9,108 nucleotides of DNA from CAZVAO01 sp964625175 (GCA_964625175.1 CAZVAO010000092.1:1-9108), one strand, 5' to 3'. Numbered from the stretch's first letter, positions 1-6,942 are shown. Numbers and translations are program-made. Notes: generated by a model not told the origin, from the letters alone.

Positions 1-69
1 GACATCCAGTACAACAGCTTTGACTGTGGTGGATCCAATATCCAGCCCCATTCTAAAATTGCTGTTCAC
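1..69 (-). CDS. Acyl-CoA dehydratase activase (BadF/HgdC-type ATPase), N-terminal fragment
   Basis: Only the first 23 residues are in the window; the gene runs off the left edge. The peptide contains MGLDIGSTTVKAVVLD, the phosphate-1 loop of the ASKHA ATPase fold as found in activators of 2-hydroxyacyl-CoA dehydratases and benzoyl-CoA reductase-like enzymes. Known members hold a [4Fe-4S] cluster between two subunits and use ATP to inject an electron into the dehydratase. I chose the GTG at 69 because GGAGG (complement of 77-81) lies 7 nt upstream; the internal ATG at 51 has no suitable RBS. It is co-directional with nfnAB but separated from it by a terminator and a likely promoter. Whether this is the short (about 260 aa) or long (about 1,400 aa) form cannot be told from this fragment. 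The family call is firm; the substrate is unknown. Confidence 0.75.
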   Translation of the reverse strand, partial: MNSNFRMGLDIGSTTVKAVVLDV

Positions 70-76
70 AAGAAAA

Positions 77-81
77 CCTCC
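77..81 (-). promoter_or_regulatory. Ribosome binding site deciding the GTG start of the activase
   Basis: The minus strand reads AAGGAGGTT here, 7 nt before the GTG at 69-67. It is the only good Shine-Dalgarno site near the reading frame and selects GTG over the ATG 18 nt further in. Confidence 0.7.
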
Positions 82-221
82 TTGGTTAACCGTACCTATC
101 TATTTTATAATTATGAAACTTCTTAAATTTTCATCATCAACGATAACACCTCATACCTTTGAGATCTTGAGGCTGCGTGTATCACAGCAAACAGTCCGCT
201 CTACTTTGCCGTGTAATCTTT

Positions 222-251
222 ATTATACACTTTTCCATATTATAAAGTAAA
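222..251 (-). promoter_or_regulatory. Likely sigma-A promoter for the activase gene
   Basis: On the minus strand a perfect TATAAT -10 box (222-227) is preceded by TTTACT (246-251, 4 of 6 matches to TTGACA) with an 18-nt spacer. Transcription would start near 215 and give a leader of about 145 nt before the GTG at 69. The -35 box overlaps the T-rich tail of the nfnB terminator, so the two transcripts would be separated here. The leader holds a short CCTCA/TGAGG inverted repeat but no riboswitch or T-box signature that I recognise. Confidence 0.5.
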
Positions 252-276
252 ACACCACTAATTCATTAGAGGTGTT
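251..276 (-). terminator. Intrinsic terminator of the nfnAB operon
   Basis: Arms AACACCACTAAT (251-262) and ATTAGAGGTGTT (265-276) are complementary over 12 bp with one mismatch, so the working loop is probably a little larger than the 2 nt between the arms. On the minus strand the hairpin is followed by TTTTACTTTATA. It lies 33 nt after the nfnB stop codon, the right place and orientation to end that transcript. Confidence 0.7.
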
Positions 277-309
277 ACCTCTTATTTACAAATCTTTTTT
301 AATAACCCT

Positions 310-1701
310 CTATGATTTCATTAAATAACCGCTAATCGCCTTTGCCGCTCTTTTACCCGCTCCCATAGCTGAAATAACAGTAGCCGCTCCAGTAACCGCA
401 TCCCCACCGGCGTAAACACCAGCCAGAGACGTTTCCATTGTTTCCTCATTAACAATGATTCCGCCCCATGAAGTTGCCTTGATCCCTGTTGTGGTTTGCA
501 GAATTAAAGGATTCGGGGATTGGCCAATTGCGATAATCACCGTATCCACCGAAATTTCATTTATTTCTCCCCTAACAGGAACAGGACGCCGGCGACCAGA
601 AGCATCTGGTGTGCCCAGCTCCATCTGCTGACAAATCAGTGTTTTAACGAAACCTTTTTCTCCCACAATCTCAATGGGTTGGTTGAGGATTTTGAAAACA
701 ATCCCTTCTTCAACAGCATGGGCTATTTCTTCAGCACGTGCGGGTAGTTCCATCATACTCCTGCGATAAACAATCTTGACCTCTTGCGCTCCCAGGCGCA
801 AGGCCGTGCGAGCGGCATCAACGGCTACATTTCCCCCACCAACAACAGCAACGGAGTTTCCGATTTTAATCGGTGTCGCACTTGTGCTCTGGGGGATAGC
901 GCCCATCAAATTGACGCGCGTCAAAAATTCATTAGCTGAATAAACGCCGTTTAGATTTTCTCCAGGAATTTTCATAAATTTAGGTGCACCTGCTCCTGTG
1001 CCAATAAAGACCGCACGATAGTCTTCTGCCTCAAATAACTCGGAAATCGTCAAGGATCGACCAATCACGACATTCTTCTCGAAACCAACACCCAGTTGCT
1101 TGAGGCGGTCAATTTCCGCATTGACAATTGCCTTTGGAAGTCGAAATTCAGGAATGCCATAGGTTAAAACCCCGCCAAATGCGTGCAAAGCTTCAAAAAC
1201 GGTGACCTGATACCCCAAAAGTGCTAACTCCGCTGCGCAGGTTAATCCAGCAGGCCCTGACCCTACAACAGCAATTTTAATAGCTCGATTAAGACCTGCT
1301 TGAGGGGGTATTTCTGAGTGCTTTGACGCATGATCTGCAACAAAACGCTCCAATCTCCCGATTGCTACAGCCTCCCCCGTATTAGCCCGTACACACTTTA
1401 ATTCACACTGGCTCTCCTGGGGGCATACTCGCCCACAAATAGCAGGCAGATTGTTTTCATTGGTAATGATCTGATAGGCTTGATCCACATTTCCCTGTGT
1501 GAGCGCTGTGATAAATTCAGGGATAGGCACATTTACGGGACAGCCTGTAACGCAAGCCCTGTGCCGACAATTTAAACATCGCTGCGCCTCAGATATCGCC
1601 TCTTCCAGTGTATAGCCTAAAGCCACCTCAGAAAAATTACGGCTCCGCTCCAAAGAGTCTTGCTCTTTCATAGGGGTGCGCGTTTTACTCATATTAGTCA
1701 T
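310..1701 (-). CDS. nfnB: NfnB: large subunit of NADH-dependent ferredoxin:NADP+ oxidoreductase (GltD/SudA-like)
   Basis: Large subunit (463 aa) of the cytoplasmic electron-bifurcating transhydrogenase, which couples NADPH, NAD+ and ferredoxin. The N-terminus carries two cysteine sets for the two [4Fe-4S] clusters: C42, C45, C50, C54 and C89, C93, C99, C103. A GSGPAG FAD loop follows near residue 147, then a second Rossmann motif GGGNVAVDAAR near 290, and the C-terminal GGDAVTGAATVISAMGAGK segment that closes the FAD site. The same family is often annotated as glutamate synthase small subunit (GltA/GltD); pairing with nfnA and the absence of a glutamate synthase large subunit favour Nfn. I start at ATG 1701 rather than the longer ATG at 1722, because GAGG (1710-1713) sits 8 nt upstream and the resulting MTNMSKTRTPMKEQD matches the usual family N-terminus. 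The start overlaps the nfnA stop by 8 nt, suggesting translational coupling. Confidence 0.9.
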   Translation of the reverse strand: MTNMSKTRTPMKEQDSLERSRNFSEVALGYTLEEAISEAQRCLNCRHRACVTGCPVNVPIPEFITALTQGNVDQAYQIITNENNLPAICGRVCPQESQCELKCVRANTGEAVAIGRLERFVADHASKHSEIPPQAGLNRAIKIAVVGSGPAGLTCAAELALLGYQVTVFEALHAFGGVLTYGIPEFRLPKAIVNAEIDRLKQLGVGFEKNVVIGRSLTISELFEAEDYRAVFIGTGAGAPKFMKIPGENLNGVYSANEFLTRVNLMGAIPQSTSATPIKIGNSVAVVGGGNVAVDAARTALRLGAQEVKIVYRRSMMELPARAEEIAHAVEEGIVFKILNQPIEIVGEKGFVKTLICQQMELGTPDASGRRRPVPVRGEINEISVDTVIIAIGQSPNPLILQTTTGIKATSWGGIIVNEETMETSLAGVYAGGDAVTGAATVISAMGAGKRAAKAISGYLMKS

Positions 1702-2527
1702 TATGGCGGCCTCGCAATCCAATGCGACATTGATGCTCTTCTTCTAAATACATCCCTTGACGATTCATACACTCGTCAAAATCTACTAAGTATCCGTCAA
1801 AATCTGGTCCATCGACACAGGCAAACTTCATCTCACCATCGATTGTAACCCGACAAGAGCCACACATGCCTGTTCCATCAATCATCAGCGAATTGAGTGA
1901 TACGGAAACTGGTATATCATAGGGTCTCATCATCTCAACCACGGCTCGCATCATAGGCAGTGGCCCAACGGCAATAATATGATCATAGTTATGCACCGTT
2001 TTTCCCAACGCAGCGAGTGCGTCCGTCACATACCCTTTTCCACCCAACGATCCATCATCCGTCATATAATAAATTGTCTCGCTAAATTGACCTATTTCTT
2101 TTGCAAGAATAATAAAATCCTTGTTCCGAGCTCCTAGAATTGCATCGACGATCGCACCATCTTCTGCATATTTTTTTATCTGGGGAAATAGAGCGGCTAT
2201 ACCGACTCCTCCACCAATGCCAAGTATCCTGCGGGGATTCCCGATATCTAGTGGCCGCCCAAGCGGGCCAACAACATCTTCGAGATGATCCCCTATTTGT
2301 TTTTCACTTAGCAATTGTGTGCTCGAGCCTACAATCTGATAGATAATCGTAATCGTTTGGGCATCTCGATCGAATTCCGCGATTGTTAAAGGAATACGTG
2401 CGTCGTTTTCATCGACCCGTAGAATAATGAATTGTCCAGCCTGACAATGACGTGCCACATATGGTGCCTCAATCGTCATCGCTTCGACTTCTCTATTTAT
2501 TTTAGTTTTTGCGGTAATCAAGTACAT
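1694..2527 (-). CDS. nfnA: NfnA: small subunit of NADH-dependent ferredoxin:NADP+ oxidoreductase (FNR-like, FAD and [2Fe-2S])
   Basis: Small subunit (277 aa) of Nfn, related to ferredoxin-NADP+ reductase and to PyrK; it carries the NAD(H)-side FAD and one [2Fe-2S] cluster. The N-terminal beta-barrel FAD domain spans about residues 1-95 and includes RIPLTIAEFD. The nucleotide domain has the glycine-rich LGIGGGVGIA near 102-111 and AVGPLPMMRAV near 186-196. The C-terminal cluster motif is C222-x2-C225-x11-C237 followed by DGPDFDG; D217 just before it could be the unusual aspartate ligand described for characterised Nfn. Length is normal for the family. The ATG at 2527 has GGAG at 2536-2539, 8 nt away. 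It is the first gene of the nfnAB operon. Genes of this type are also annotated as sulfide dehydrogenase beta or dihydroorotate dehydrogenase electron-transfer subunit; no pyrD is nearby. Confidence 0.9.
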   Translation of the reverse strand: MYLITAKTKINREVEAMTIEAPYVARHCQAGQFIILRVDENDARIPLTIAEFDRDAQTITIIYQIVGSSTQLLSEKQIGDHLEDVVGPLGRPLDIGNPRRILGIGGGVGIAALFPQIKKYAEDGAIVDAILGARNKDFIILAKEIGQFSETIYYMTDDGSLGGKGYVTDALAALGKTVHNYDHIIAVGPLPMMRAVVEMMRPYDIPVSVSLNSLMIDGTGMCGSCRVTIDGEMKFACVDGPDFDGYLVDFDECMNRQGMYLEEEHQCRIGLRGRHND

Positions 2528-2569
2528 TTTAAGGGCTCCTTTATAGGTTGCAGATCTGTAGCAAGATCA

Positions 2570-2601
2570 AACGACCCACTCCAGTCGGTACAACTGTCGT
2601 T
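2570..2601 (-). other. Possible second stem-loop in the nfnA leader
   Basis: AACGAC (2570-2575) and GTCGTT (2596-2601) are perfect inverted repeats. A competing inner pair, CAGT (2582-2585) with ACTG (2593-2596), shares a base with the outer arm, so alternative folds are possible. It adjoins the 24-bp palindrome. No known riboswitch or T-box core motif is visible and there is no U-run after it, so it is not a terminator. Confidence 0.25.
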
Positions 2602-2602
2602 C

Positions 2603-2626
2603 ATCGATCCATGTCCATTGATCGAT
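2603..2626. promoter_or_regulatory. 24-bp imperfect palindrome in the nfn leader, candidate operator or RNA hairpin
   Basis: Outer arms ATCGATC (2603-2609) and GATCGAT (2620-2626) are perfect inverted repeats, and inside them CATG-like bases continue the dyad, so 20 of 24 positions are symmetric about 2614/2615. It lies between the proposed nfn start point (about 2643) and the nfnA start codon. This fits a repressor site downstream of the promoter or a leader hairpin. It does not match the Rex consensus (TTGTGAA-N4-TTCACAA) and I do not recognise the binding protein. Confidence 0.4.
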
Positions 2627-2649
2627 ATTTTATCAATCATTACTAGATT

Positions 2650-2677
2650 ATTGTAACACCTTACGCAAGAATAGCAA
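2650..2677 (-). promoter_or_regulatory. Likely promoter of nfnAB
   Basis: The minus strand has TTGCTA (2672-2677, 4 of 6 matches to TTGACA), a 16-nt spacer and TACAAT (2650-2655, 5 of 6 matches to TATAAT). Transcription would begin near 2643, giving a leader of about 116 nt that contains the palindrome and stem-loop described separately. Confidence 0.45.
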
Positions 2678-2765
2678 TAATTTCTCTCATAATTCAAATG
2701 CGCGAAATTAAATGTAAAAGTTTCGTGTTAAAAGCATCTTAATATCATATTTTAACGGTTCTTAT

Positions 2766-2773
2766 GTTAAAAT
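2766..2773 (+). promoter_or_regulatory. Extended -10 promoter candidate for the NPD-family gene
   Basis: TGTTAAAAT spans 2765-2773: the TG-N extension followed by TAAAAT (2768-2773, 5 of 6 matches to TATAAT). No good -35 box lies at the right distance, which is common for extended -10 promoters. The leader would be about 44 nt and includes CTTTG/CAAAG, a short inverted repeat near 2783-2797. Confidence 0.4.
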
Positions 2774-2823
2774 GGGAAAATGCTTTGTAAATCAAAGTAT
2801 TTGAACTTGAAAGGATTACCACT

Positions 2824-3909
2824 ATGAAATTACCTTCGTTGAAAATAGGAGACCTAACCGCCACGCTACCAATTGTTTTGGGAGGCATGGGTGTCGGCAT
2901 ATCTGGCCCTAGGTTAGCCGCTGCCATAGCCAAAGAAGGCGGGATTGGCGTGATCTCGGGAGTTGGTATTGGCTTTTCTGAGCCCAACTACTTTGCAAAT
3001 CAAGTAGAGATTGACAAGCAGGCCCTTGCTAGAAAAATCAAACAGGCCCGTGAACTCGCTCCAGCAGGCATCCTCGGTGTCAACTTTCTGGTCGCAATGA
3101 ACAATTACGCTGAAATGGTCAAAACCGCTGTTGCGGAAGGCATCGATATCATTATTAGTGGCGCTGGCTTGCCAACTAAACTACCAGAATTGGTAGCGGG
3201 TAGCAAGACGATGATCGCCCCTATTGTTTCTTCGGGCAAAGCAGCAAAGCTCATCACAAAGTATTGGTCTAAACACTATAATCGTCTTCCAGATATGGTT
3301 ATTGTAGAAGGAACCATGGCGGGAGGACATTTAGGATTTAAGGAGGATGTCTTACTGGGTGAGAATAAGCCATTACTTAAAGACTTGGTCTCCGATGTCA
3401 TTCAAGCCTTAAAACCTTTTAGCGAACAATACAATGTCAAAATCCCCGTCATTGCAGCTGGGGGGATTTTTACAGGGGCGGATATCGTTGAACATCTCCA
3501 AGCAGGCGCTGATGCCGTGCAAATGTCAACGCGTTTTGTCGCTACCGCAGAATGTGATGCAGCAGAGGCGTTCAAAGAAGCCTACATCGATTGTAAAGAA
3601 GAAGATATCACGATCATTAAGAGCCCAGTGGGTATGCCTGGTCGTGCGATTAACAATAAATTCATTCAGCAGATTACCGATTCGAAAGAAAAAATCACCC
3701 GTTGTTATCGCTGCCTACATGGTTGTAACCCGGCAACAGCCCCTTATTGCATCTCCAAGGCCTTGATCAACGCTGTTAAGGGCAACATGGATGAGGGTCT
3801 CATCTTCGTCGGTAGCAATGCCTATCGGGTCAATAAAATGTCAACTGTTCCCGAAGTTATTGTACAACTCAAACAAGAAATCGATTTGGCTTGGGGTGCG
3901 AGCAAGTAG
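2824..3909 (+). CDS. NPD/FabK-family FMN-dependent oxidoreductase (nitronate monooxygenase-like)
   Basis: A 361-aa TIM-barrel flavoprotein. The N-terminus PIVLGGMGVGISGPRLAAA (about 16-34) is the usual FMN-side opening of 2-nitropropane dioxygenase/nitronate monooxygenase and FabK enoyl-ACP reductase proteins. VEGTMAGGHLGF (161-172) contains the likely catalytic H169, and IPVIAAGGIFTGADI plus GADAVQMSTRFVATAEC (about 208-244) form the phosphate-binding part. Near the C-terminus is a four-cysteine set, C294-x2-C297-x3-C301-x7-C309, which could bind a metal or Fe-S cluster, in a segment ending VGSNAYRV that I associate with clostridial members. The ATG has AAGGA at 2811-2815, 8 nt upstream. The gene appears monocistronic, divergent from nfnAB and convergent with the Fe-S protein gene. 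In anaerobes the true substrate of this subgroup is uncertain; nitronate oxidation and enoyl reduction are both possible, and no fatty-acid genes are nearby to support FabK. Confidence 0.8.
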   Translation: MKLPSLKIGDLTATLPIVLGGMGVGISGPRLAAAIAKEGGIGVISGVGIGFSEPNYFANQVEIDKQALARKIKQARELAPAGILGVNFLVAMNNYAEMVKTAVAEGIDIIISGAGLPTKLPELVAGSKTMIAPIVSSGKAAKLITKYWSKHYNRLPDMVIVEGTMAGGHLGFKEDVLLGENKPLLKDLVSDVIQALKPFSEQYNVKIPVIAAGGIFTGADIVEHLQAGADAVQMSTRFVATAECDAAEAFKEAYIDCKEEDITIIKSPVGMPGRAINNKFIQQITDSKEKITRCYRCLHGCNPATAPYCISKALINAVKGNMDEGLIFVGSNAYRVNKMSTVPEVIVQLKQEIDLAWGASK

Positions 3910-3957
3910 TATTCGCTACCATTTGCCCAGAGAATCAATTCTTATAAATTTAATTAG

Positions 3958-3985
3958 TAGGGGATTGCCATATCGCAATCCCCTA
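3958..3985. terminator. Hairpin terminator between convergent genes
   Basis: TAGGGGATTGC (3958-3968) and GCAATCCCCTA (3975-3985) form a perfect 11-bp stem with a 6-nt loop. It lies 48 nt after the NPD-gene stop and 6 nt after the Fe-S gene stop on the other strand. The downstream tracts are T-rich but interrupted on both strands (TTTGTATCATTT on plus, AATTAAATTT on minus), so it is probably bidirectional and of moderate strength. Confidence 0.65.
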
Positions 3986-3991
3986 TTTGTA

Positions 3992-5433
3992 TCATTTATT
4001 CAGTTTTTCAATCATCTTGAGCAGATAGCGTGATTTAAGCTGCTCACTGGCCATAAACTGTTTGACCCCCGGCAATTTTAGAATCACACCGAGGATTGCC
4101 GCCATCGCCCGGTGATTGAGATGGGCCTGATTGTCAAAAATCAAATGTTGCAATGTTCCGCGTTCAATCGCCATCAAAACCGTACGATGAACCGTATNNN
4201 NNNNNNNNNNNNNNNNNNNNNNNNNNNNNNNNNNNNNNNNNNNNNNNNNNNNNNNNNNNNNNNNNNNNNNNNNNNNNNNNNNNNNNNNNNNNNNNNNAAA
4301 TGTTGCAATGTTCCGCGTTCAATCGCCATCAAAACCGTACGATGAACCGTATCCACAGGAGAAATCACCCGATCCGCACGTTGCTTTAACCGAATACCCT
4401 CACGATTGCAGCGCCGTACACACACCCCACACCCCAAACACACTTGTGCATCAAACGTCAAATGCTTGCGTCCCTCTTCATCAGCGGTTACCTTGAGTGC
4501 ATCCACTGGGCATACCGCTGCGCATAAGCCACAGGCATTGCACTGATCATCGTTGATTTCAGGAATATAATTTGTTGTCAAAATAGGATTCAAGATTCCA
4601 AACTTGCGGGCAGCATGCATCGCCTCACAACAGCACTTACAACAATTACAGATAAAGCCAATCTCCCTTTGAGCATTCTCTCCGAATTGAACAAGGTTGT
4701 GGTCATAGGCCAAATCCAACAGATCGTAACACTCTGCTTTTTCGATTTGGCGCGCATAGCCATGCTTAATGAGTGATTGAGCTGAAGTTCCAAACGTTAA
4801 GCAAATATCTAAAGGCGCATCACAGGCTTCACCTAGATGCATCTTGACATGGCGACAATAGCACATACTGACCCCAATGGTCGGCGCACTCTCAATCACA
4901 TAACTCGTTCTTTCATAATCGAGCACTAATAGTGAACTGTCTCTGTGTAAGATTTCTTCATTGAGTAGCGGCTCATTGACAAACGCCCGCCCGAAGGGGG
5001 TTTCCACGTGACGAATTAAATTTAGAATGAAATCATCTTCTGCCACCACATATTGATGAAAGAGTTCCGCTAAAACCTTTTGATTCACATCGCCTCGCAC
5101 GCGCATCATCGAAAATTCAAAAAAACCAATCATGGGCGGAGGTAAGAGAAATAACTGGCCGCCATCCTCTGTCTCAATATCAAAAAGAATAGCGCGGCTG
5201 GCCAACTCCTCGAGGATTTTGCGTGCCGCCAGTTGATCCATTTTCCAGCACTGCGCAGCGGTTGCCACAGAAAATGGCTTGATGGGTAATAGCGCAACTA
5301 ACGATGCTTCGTTCTCACTCATGAGTTCCCTGAGGATCTTATATAACAGCTCAGAAGGTACGACCCCTTGAGGAAAGCGATTCAATCGCTCGGCCATTCT
5401 CTGATACGCTGATTTTCCAGTTCTATGGGCCAT
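3992..5433 (-). CDS. Cysteine-rich multi-cluster 4Fe-4S ferredoxin-domain protein, interrupted by an assembly gap
   Basis: As given, the frame is broken by 100 Ns, but deleting the gap and one flanking 55-bp copy (155 bp) joins both halves in one frame of 428 aa. Residues 1-110 are helical with a winged-helix-like look (SVATAAQCWKMDQLAARKILEELASRAIL). The middle has C191-Y-C193, C204 and C211, then a dense C262-N-CC-K-CCC set (C262 to C269). Two ferredoxin motifs follow: C298-x2-C301-x2-C304-x3-C308-P and C332-x2-C335-x2-C338-x3-C342, the second lacking the usual proline. There are 20 cysteines in all. The C-terminal 85 residues are basic and helical, with no membrane segment. I start at ATG 5433 because AGGAGG (5438-5443) lies 4 nt upstream; the longer start at 5481 has no such site. 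It probably binds at least two [4Fe-4S] clusters and transfers electrons in the cytoplasm; partner and reaction are unknown. It lies 65 nt after the GNAT gene and could be co-transcribed with it. Confidence 0.7.
4143..4197. repeat. 55-bp duplicated contig end, left copy
   Basis: This stretch is identical base for base to 4298-4352 on the other side of the N run. Both copies encode the same residues of the Fe-S protein (around TVHRTVLMAIERGTLQH). It is best read as the same genomic sequence present at the ends of two contigs. Confidence 0.9.
4198..4297. other. 100-N scaffold gap
   Basis: Exactly 100 undetermined bases, the conventional placeholder for a gap of unknown size. Because the flanks are identical 55-mers, the real distance is probably minus 55, meaning the contigs overlap and no sequence is missing. 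The two reading-frame parts confirm this. Confidence 0.97.
4298..4352. repeat. 55-bp duplicated contig end, right copy
   Basis: Second copy of the 55-bp sequence seen at 4143-4197. An odd length such as 55 fits the k-mer overlap left at broken graph nodes by de Bruijn assemblers. Confidence 0.9.
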
Positions 5434-5498
5434 AGGACCTCCTCTTCTATATTCCGCTAAGATAGCATATCCCAGTCGCAATATACGCCTAGTCTAAG

Positions 5499-5984
5499 TT
5501 AAGATTCGGACGTTCTCATAACAAAATACCCGCCATGAATGACTTTTCCACTATCAAGTGTCATTTTTGCTGGAGAAAAAGCAAATCCCATAGCCAGTTT
5601 CAAACGATAATTTATTTTCTTATCGACACTGGACCATGATCTTAATTGATAGCAATTCAATTGTTTTGCTAATTCAAGTGCTCTCTTCTGCAAGGATCTA
5701 CCAATTCCCTTTTTTTGAAAAGCATCGTTTACACGAAATGTTTGTACAAATAGTTCAGTCAAATTTTCACCACATCGCGCTAATTCCTGATCATTTGTTA
5801 AGCACAACTTACGATGGATTAATGCTATATGGCCGATGACTTGATGATCACAAATTGCTGCAATAATATGTAAATGTCGATACCAACCTTGGTCATCCTG
5901 CAAGTGGACCAAATAGTTGAACTGATCAAGATGTTCCACAAGTTCATCGGGGAAATCAACTTGGTAAGAAGAATAGGAGATCAT
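5499..5984 (-). CDS. GNAT-family N-acetyltransferase
   Basis: A 161-aa protein of normal length for a single GNAT domain. Beta strands IIAAICDHQVIGHIALIHRK (about 40-59) lead to motif A, FRVNDAFQKKGIGRSLQKRALELA (about 83-106), whose Q90-K-K-G93-I-G95 is the acetyl-CoA pyrophosphate loop; YRLKLAMGFAF (126-136) is the motif B region. It would acetylate an amine using acetyl-CoA in the cytoplasm; the substrate cannot be inferred. The ATG at 5984 lies 2 nt after the stop of the RAYT-like gene, with GAGG (5995-5998) 10 nt upstream inside that gene's last codons, so the two are almost certainly co-transcribed and perhaps translationally coupled. No clear terminator follows before the Fe-S gene. 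Confidence 0.85.
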   Translation of the reverse strand: MISYSSYQVDFPDELVEHLDQFNYLVHLQDDQGWYRHLHIIAAICDHQVIGHIALIHRKLCLTNDQELARCGENLTELFVQTFRVNDAFQKKGIGRSLQKRALELAKQLNCYQLRSWSSVDKKINYRLKLAMGFAFSPAKMTLDSGKVIHGGYFVMRTSES

Positions 5985-5986
5985 CG

Positions 5987-6901
5987 TTATTTTTCCTCGG
6001 TACTTTGTAATACAATCGTTTCGACCTTTTGTAATAATGCCTCAAACGCCTCGGTTGATTTATAACGACCATTCAAGGTGTTTGTGACTGTAGAGGCGCC
6101 AACACCTAATTCGCGGGCAATATCAACCTTGTTCATTGTGGTATATTGACATGCGAGTAAGATGGCTATCCGTCGCAAACTCACTATGGCGGGGATTTTG
6201 GTGTTGACAACTAAATCAGCTGCCGTGAGGCCGCTGACTTCGACTAAGCCTGCTAAAATATCCTGAAACTCGATAATTGGATTTTCTTTGCTTTGCTCCG
6301 GAGGTGCAATTACCATTGATTTGCGACCTGGCGAACTGACCATCAGCGCTTCACGATCAACAGCACTCAAACGACGACGCATAAATTGATTGTACTTTCC
6401 AATAGCGATACTCTTATAACGTGAGAACACCTGAAGCGCCTCATCCGTGTCCGCCATATCCCCCCGCCACATAAACTGTTTATGGCTACTCCAGCGATAG
6501 TCTAAACCCAAAGAGGGTTTTTGCCGTGTCGGTAATTCATGGATTTTCTTAATCGCTTCCACAAAATCAACATCATTCAAACAAAGGTCAGCCTGGTAGC
6601 GCTGAGCAAAAATGGCACCAATACGATCATAGCGCTGATTATAATGGCGCGTATAAACCTGCTGAATCGCCTGCATAATCGTGGCTAACGGTGTTGAACC
6701 AATCTTAATCAATAAATGCGCTTCATTTTCTAAGAGCACATAGGCAAATAAGTTAAAGTCGTATTTAGACTTATAGCGCTTGATAATTGCTAAATAGTCC
6801 TCTTTGTCAGCTTCCCCACCAAAAGCAGCCTGCTGGGGCTCGCCATTCACAACAATATGGTAAACCGCACCCTCATAATGTACTCGCAACGGACGTCCCA
6901 T
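5987..6901 (-). CDS. Y1-transposase/RAYT-like protein with C-terminal helix-turn-helix; altered HUH motif
   Basis: A 304-aa protein. Residues 1-150 align by eye with the Y1_Tnp (IS200-like) domain of REP-associated tyrosine transposases: MGRPLRVHYEGAVYHI opening, AYVLLENEAHLLI (53-65), a YTRHYNQRY segment with candidate catalytic Y83, FAQRYQA (98-104), and DYRWSSH near the domain end. The usual NHYH (HUH) is N59-E-A-H62 here, so the first metal-binding histidine is replaced by an acidic residue, and the usual GNERQ-type motif near residue 20 is also lost. The C-terminal part contains an HTH at about 257-280 (NKVDIARELGVGASTVTNTL), as in DnaA-like or RAYT-associated DNA-binding tails. No flanking transposon ends are visible, which suggests a domesticated DNA-binding or nuclease-related protein rather than an active element. 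The ATG at 6901 follows AAGGGG. Co-transcribed with the GNAT gene. Confidence 0.75.
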   Translation of the reverse strand: MGRPLRVHYEGAVYHIVVNGEPQQAAFGGEADKEDYLAIIKRYKSKYDFNLFAYVLLENEAHLLIKIGSTPLATIMQAIQQVYTRHYNQRYDRIGAIFAQRYQADLCLNDVDFVEAIKKIHELPTRQKPSLGLDYRWSSHKQFMWRGDMADTDEALQVFSRYKSIAIGKYNQFMRRRLSAVDREALMVSSPGRKSMVIAPPEQSKENPIIEFQDILAGLVEVSGLTAADLVVNTKIPAIVSLRRIAILLACQYTTMNKVDIARELGVGASTVTNTLNGRYKSTEAFEALLQKVETIVLQSTEEK

Positions 6902-6942
6902 TATACCACCCCTTCACATTCTACCTTGGCAAAGCATAGACC

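Noticed and set aside
1702..1722. Longer nfnB start at ATG 1722 (seven extra residues)
   Set aside because: No Shine-Dalgarno site at the right distance. ATG 1701 has GAGG 8 nt upstream and gives the usual family N-terminus.
2528..2650. T-box or known riboswitch in the nfn leader
   Set aside because: No T-box core sequence, specifier-loop layout or terminator was found, and nfn is not a usual target of these elements.
4112..4389. Plus-strand reading frames running through the N gap
   Set aside because: They exist only because Ns contain no stop codons, they repeat the duplicated 55-mer, and they oppose a well-supported minus-strand gene.
5434..5481. Longer Fe-S protein start at ATG 5481 (sixteen extra residues)
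   Set aside because: AGGAGG at 5438-5443 would lie inside the coding sequence and points to ATG 5433 instead.
5987..6901. Active IS200/IS605 insertion sequence
   Set aside because: The HUH motif is altered, an HTH tail is present, and no subterminal hairpins or partner tnpB are visible around it.
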